From contig CAVXIQ010000006.1 of assembly GCA_963761905.1 (NCBI GenBank), positions 682,001 through 746,000 of the forward strand: a stretch of DNA of 64,000 nt, written 5' to 3'. Origin of the DNA: Gaiellasilicea sp963761905. Lineage in GTDB: Bacteria; Actinomycetota; Thermoleophilia; Gaiellales; Gaiellaceae. Shown one piece after another: positions 63,218 to 64,000 of the stretch. The notes below the pieces were generated by a model that was not told the DNA's origin, made no database searches, and saw nothing but the letters and a program-made list of their open reading frames with translations. The position numbers and the translations under genes are program-made. Within the stretch, counting starts at the first letter, position 1; each line of letters starts with the position of its first letter.

Positions 63218-64000
63218 GTGCAGATCCCACTCGTCGACGTGAAGGCGCAGTACGCGCCGCTCGTGCCGCAGATCAGAGCGGCCTTCGACGCCGTGCTCGA
63301 GGACGGCAAGTTCGTCTTCGGCCCGAACGTCGCCGCGTTCGAGGAGGAGGCCGCCGCCTATCTCGGGACGCGCGAGACGATCGGCGTCGCGAACGGCACG
63401 GACGCGCTCGAGCTCGTCCTGAACGCGCTCGAGGTGCAGCCGGGCGACGAGGTGATCTGTCCCGCCTTCACGTTCTATGCGACTGCCGAGGCCATCGCCC
63501 GCTCCGGCGCGACTCCCGTCTTCGCCGACATCGACGCGGAGACGCTCAACCTCGATCCGGCCGAGGTCGAGCGGAAGCTCGGCCCGAGGACGAAGGCGAT
63601 CATGCCCGTCCACCTCTTCGGCCGGCCGGCGCCGCTCGACGCGCTTGCAGCCTTCGAGCTGCCGCTGATCGAGGACGCCGCGCAAGCCTTCGGGTCGCCC
63701 GCGATCGCGGCCCACGGAGTCGCGTCGACGTTCAGCTTCTATCCCACGAAGAACCTTTTCGGGCTGGGCGACGGCGGCCTCGTCGCGGTGAACGATCCCG
63801 AGCTCGCGGAGCGGATCCGGATGCTCCGCTTCCACGGCTCGAAGGCGAAGACGACGTTCGAGTTCATCGGCCGCAACTCCCGCCTCGACGAGATCCAGGC
63901 GGCGGTCCTCCGGATCTTCCTCCGCGAGCTCGACCGCTGGACGGAGCTGCGCCGCGAGGCCGCCGAGCGGTATCGCGAGCTCGGGATCGGCGAGCTCTGC
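63218..64000 (+). CDS. DegT/DnrJ/EryC1-family sugar aminotransferase, N-terminal part
   Basis: The frame is open to the window edge (261 codons). It begins IPLVDVKAQYAPLVPQIR and shows GVANGTDALELVLNAL (PLP phosphate contact), CPAFTFYATAEAIARSGATPVF, IMPVHLFGRPAPLDAL, ELPLIEDAAQAFG and FSFYPTKNLFGLGDGGLVA with the PLP-binding Lys. Such enzymes transfer an amino group to keto-sugar nucleotides for surface glycans. The C-terminal third lies outside the window. Confidence 0.92.
   Translation, partial: MQIPLVDVKAQYAPLVPQIRAAFDAVLEDGKFVFGPNVAAFEEEAAAYLGTRETIGVANGTDALELVLNALEVQPGDEVICPAFTFYATAEAIARSGATPVFADIDAETLNLDPAEVERKLGPRTKAIMPVHLFGRPAPLDALAAFELPLIEDAAQAFGSPAIAAHGVASTFSFYPTKNLFGLGDGGLVAVNDPELAERIRMLRFHGSKAKTTFEFIGRNSRLDEIQAAVLRIFLRELDRWTELRREAAERYRELGIGELC

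Noticed and set aside
1..64000. tRNA or rRNA genes, CRISPR arrays, prophage or replication origin.
   Set aside because: Intergenic spaces are too short and hold no cloverleaf, repeat-spacer series, integrase or DnaA-box cluster that I could see.

Overview
The window is GC-rich DNA (roughly 70% G+C, codons ending mostly in G or C) from a chromosome, most likely of an actinobacterium of the Thermoleophilia / Gaiellales type. That placement is inferred from futalosine-route menaquinone genes, a QcrABC-type menaquinol oxidase, a cytochrome-c-fused urate oxidase, many GTG/TTG and a few apparent CTG starts, dense 1-8 nt gene overlaps, and -10-like TANNNT boxes 6-9 nt before many starts (leaderless transcription). 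No transposase, phage gene, CRISPR array, tRNA or rRNA is visible, and no gene-free stretch exceeds about 200 nt.

Layout. 0.3-3.9 kb: a glycosyltransferase / GH130 pair and a cupin. 3.9-11.5 kb: a purine-degradation locus. On the minus strand it holds an aminohydrolase of the guanine/8-oxoguanine deaminase group, UraH, UraD, the urate oxidase PuuD, a DUF3830 protein and a VOC protein. On the plus strand, diverging from a 26-nt promoter region, it holds the three xanthine dehydrogenase subunits, so together the locus could run guanine or xanthine to allantoin. 11.5-21 kb: an alpha/beta hydrolase, a YdcZ exporter, enoyl-CoA hydratases, an acyl-CoA dehydrogenase, MscL and the phenylacetyl-CoA epoxidase genes paaABCD with a divergent TetR (PaaR-like) gene and a good operator. 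Inside this block sits a small SelW-like gene with an in-frame UGA at the CxxU position, the most notable feature of the window. 21-33 kb: a lipid kinase, a lipoprotein hydrolase, the E1alpha/E1beta and E2 genes of a 2-oxo-acid dehydrogenase, with a minus-strand block (haloperoxidase-like protein and two tandem STAND/LuxR regulators) lying between E1 and E2.

33-46 kb: a CHRD protein, a cysteine-less thioredoxin-like protein, a phosphodiesterase, Pcm, GtrA and two polytopic glycosyltransferase-like proteins, a YmdB-type phosphoesterase, an M23-like protein, an ABC exporter, and HemB/HemL of tetrapyrrole synthesis. 46-58 kb: a cyclase-STAND-TPR regulator, then a menaquinone and respiration block (UbiD, QcrA, QcrB, QcrC, UbiX, UbiE/MenG, polyprenyl synthase, a VOC protein, MqnA), a carbonic anhydrase and a hydrolase-cyclase. 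58-64 kb: MqnC with a second radical SAM protein of unusual cysteine spacing, a secreted phosphodiester glycosidase, DedA and the start of a DegT aminotransferase.

A caution for every reader: about 20 otherwise well-conserved genes are interrupted by single-base frameshifts, about 23 of them +1 and 3 of them -1, while 33-45 kb and 58-64 kb are clean. In each case conserved protein sequence resumes in the next frame. I treat these as probable insertion-type sequencing or consensus errors rather than pseudogenes, and give full-length coordinates spanning the shift.
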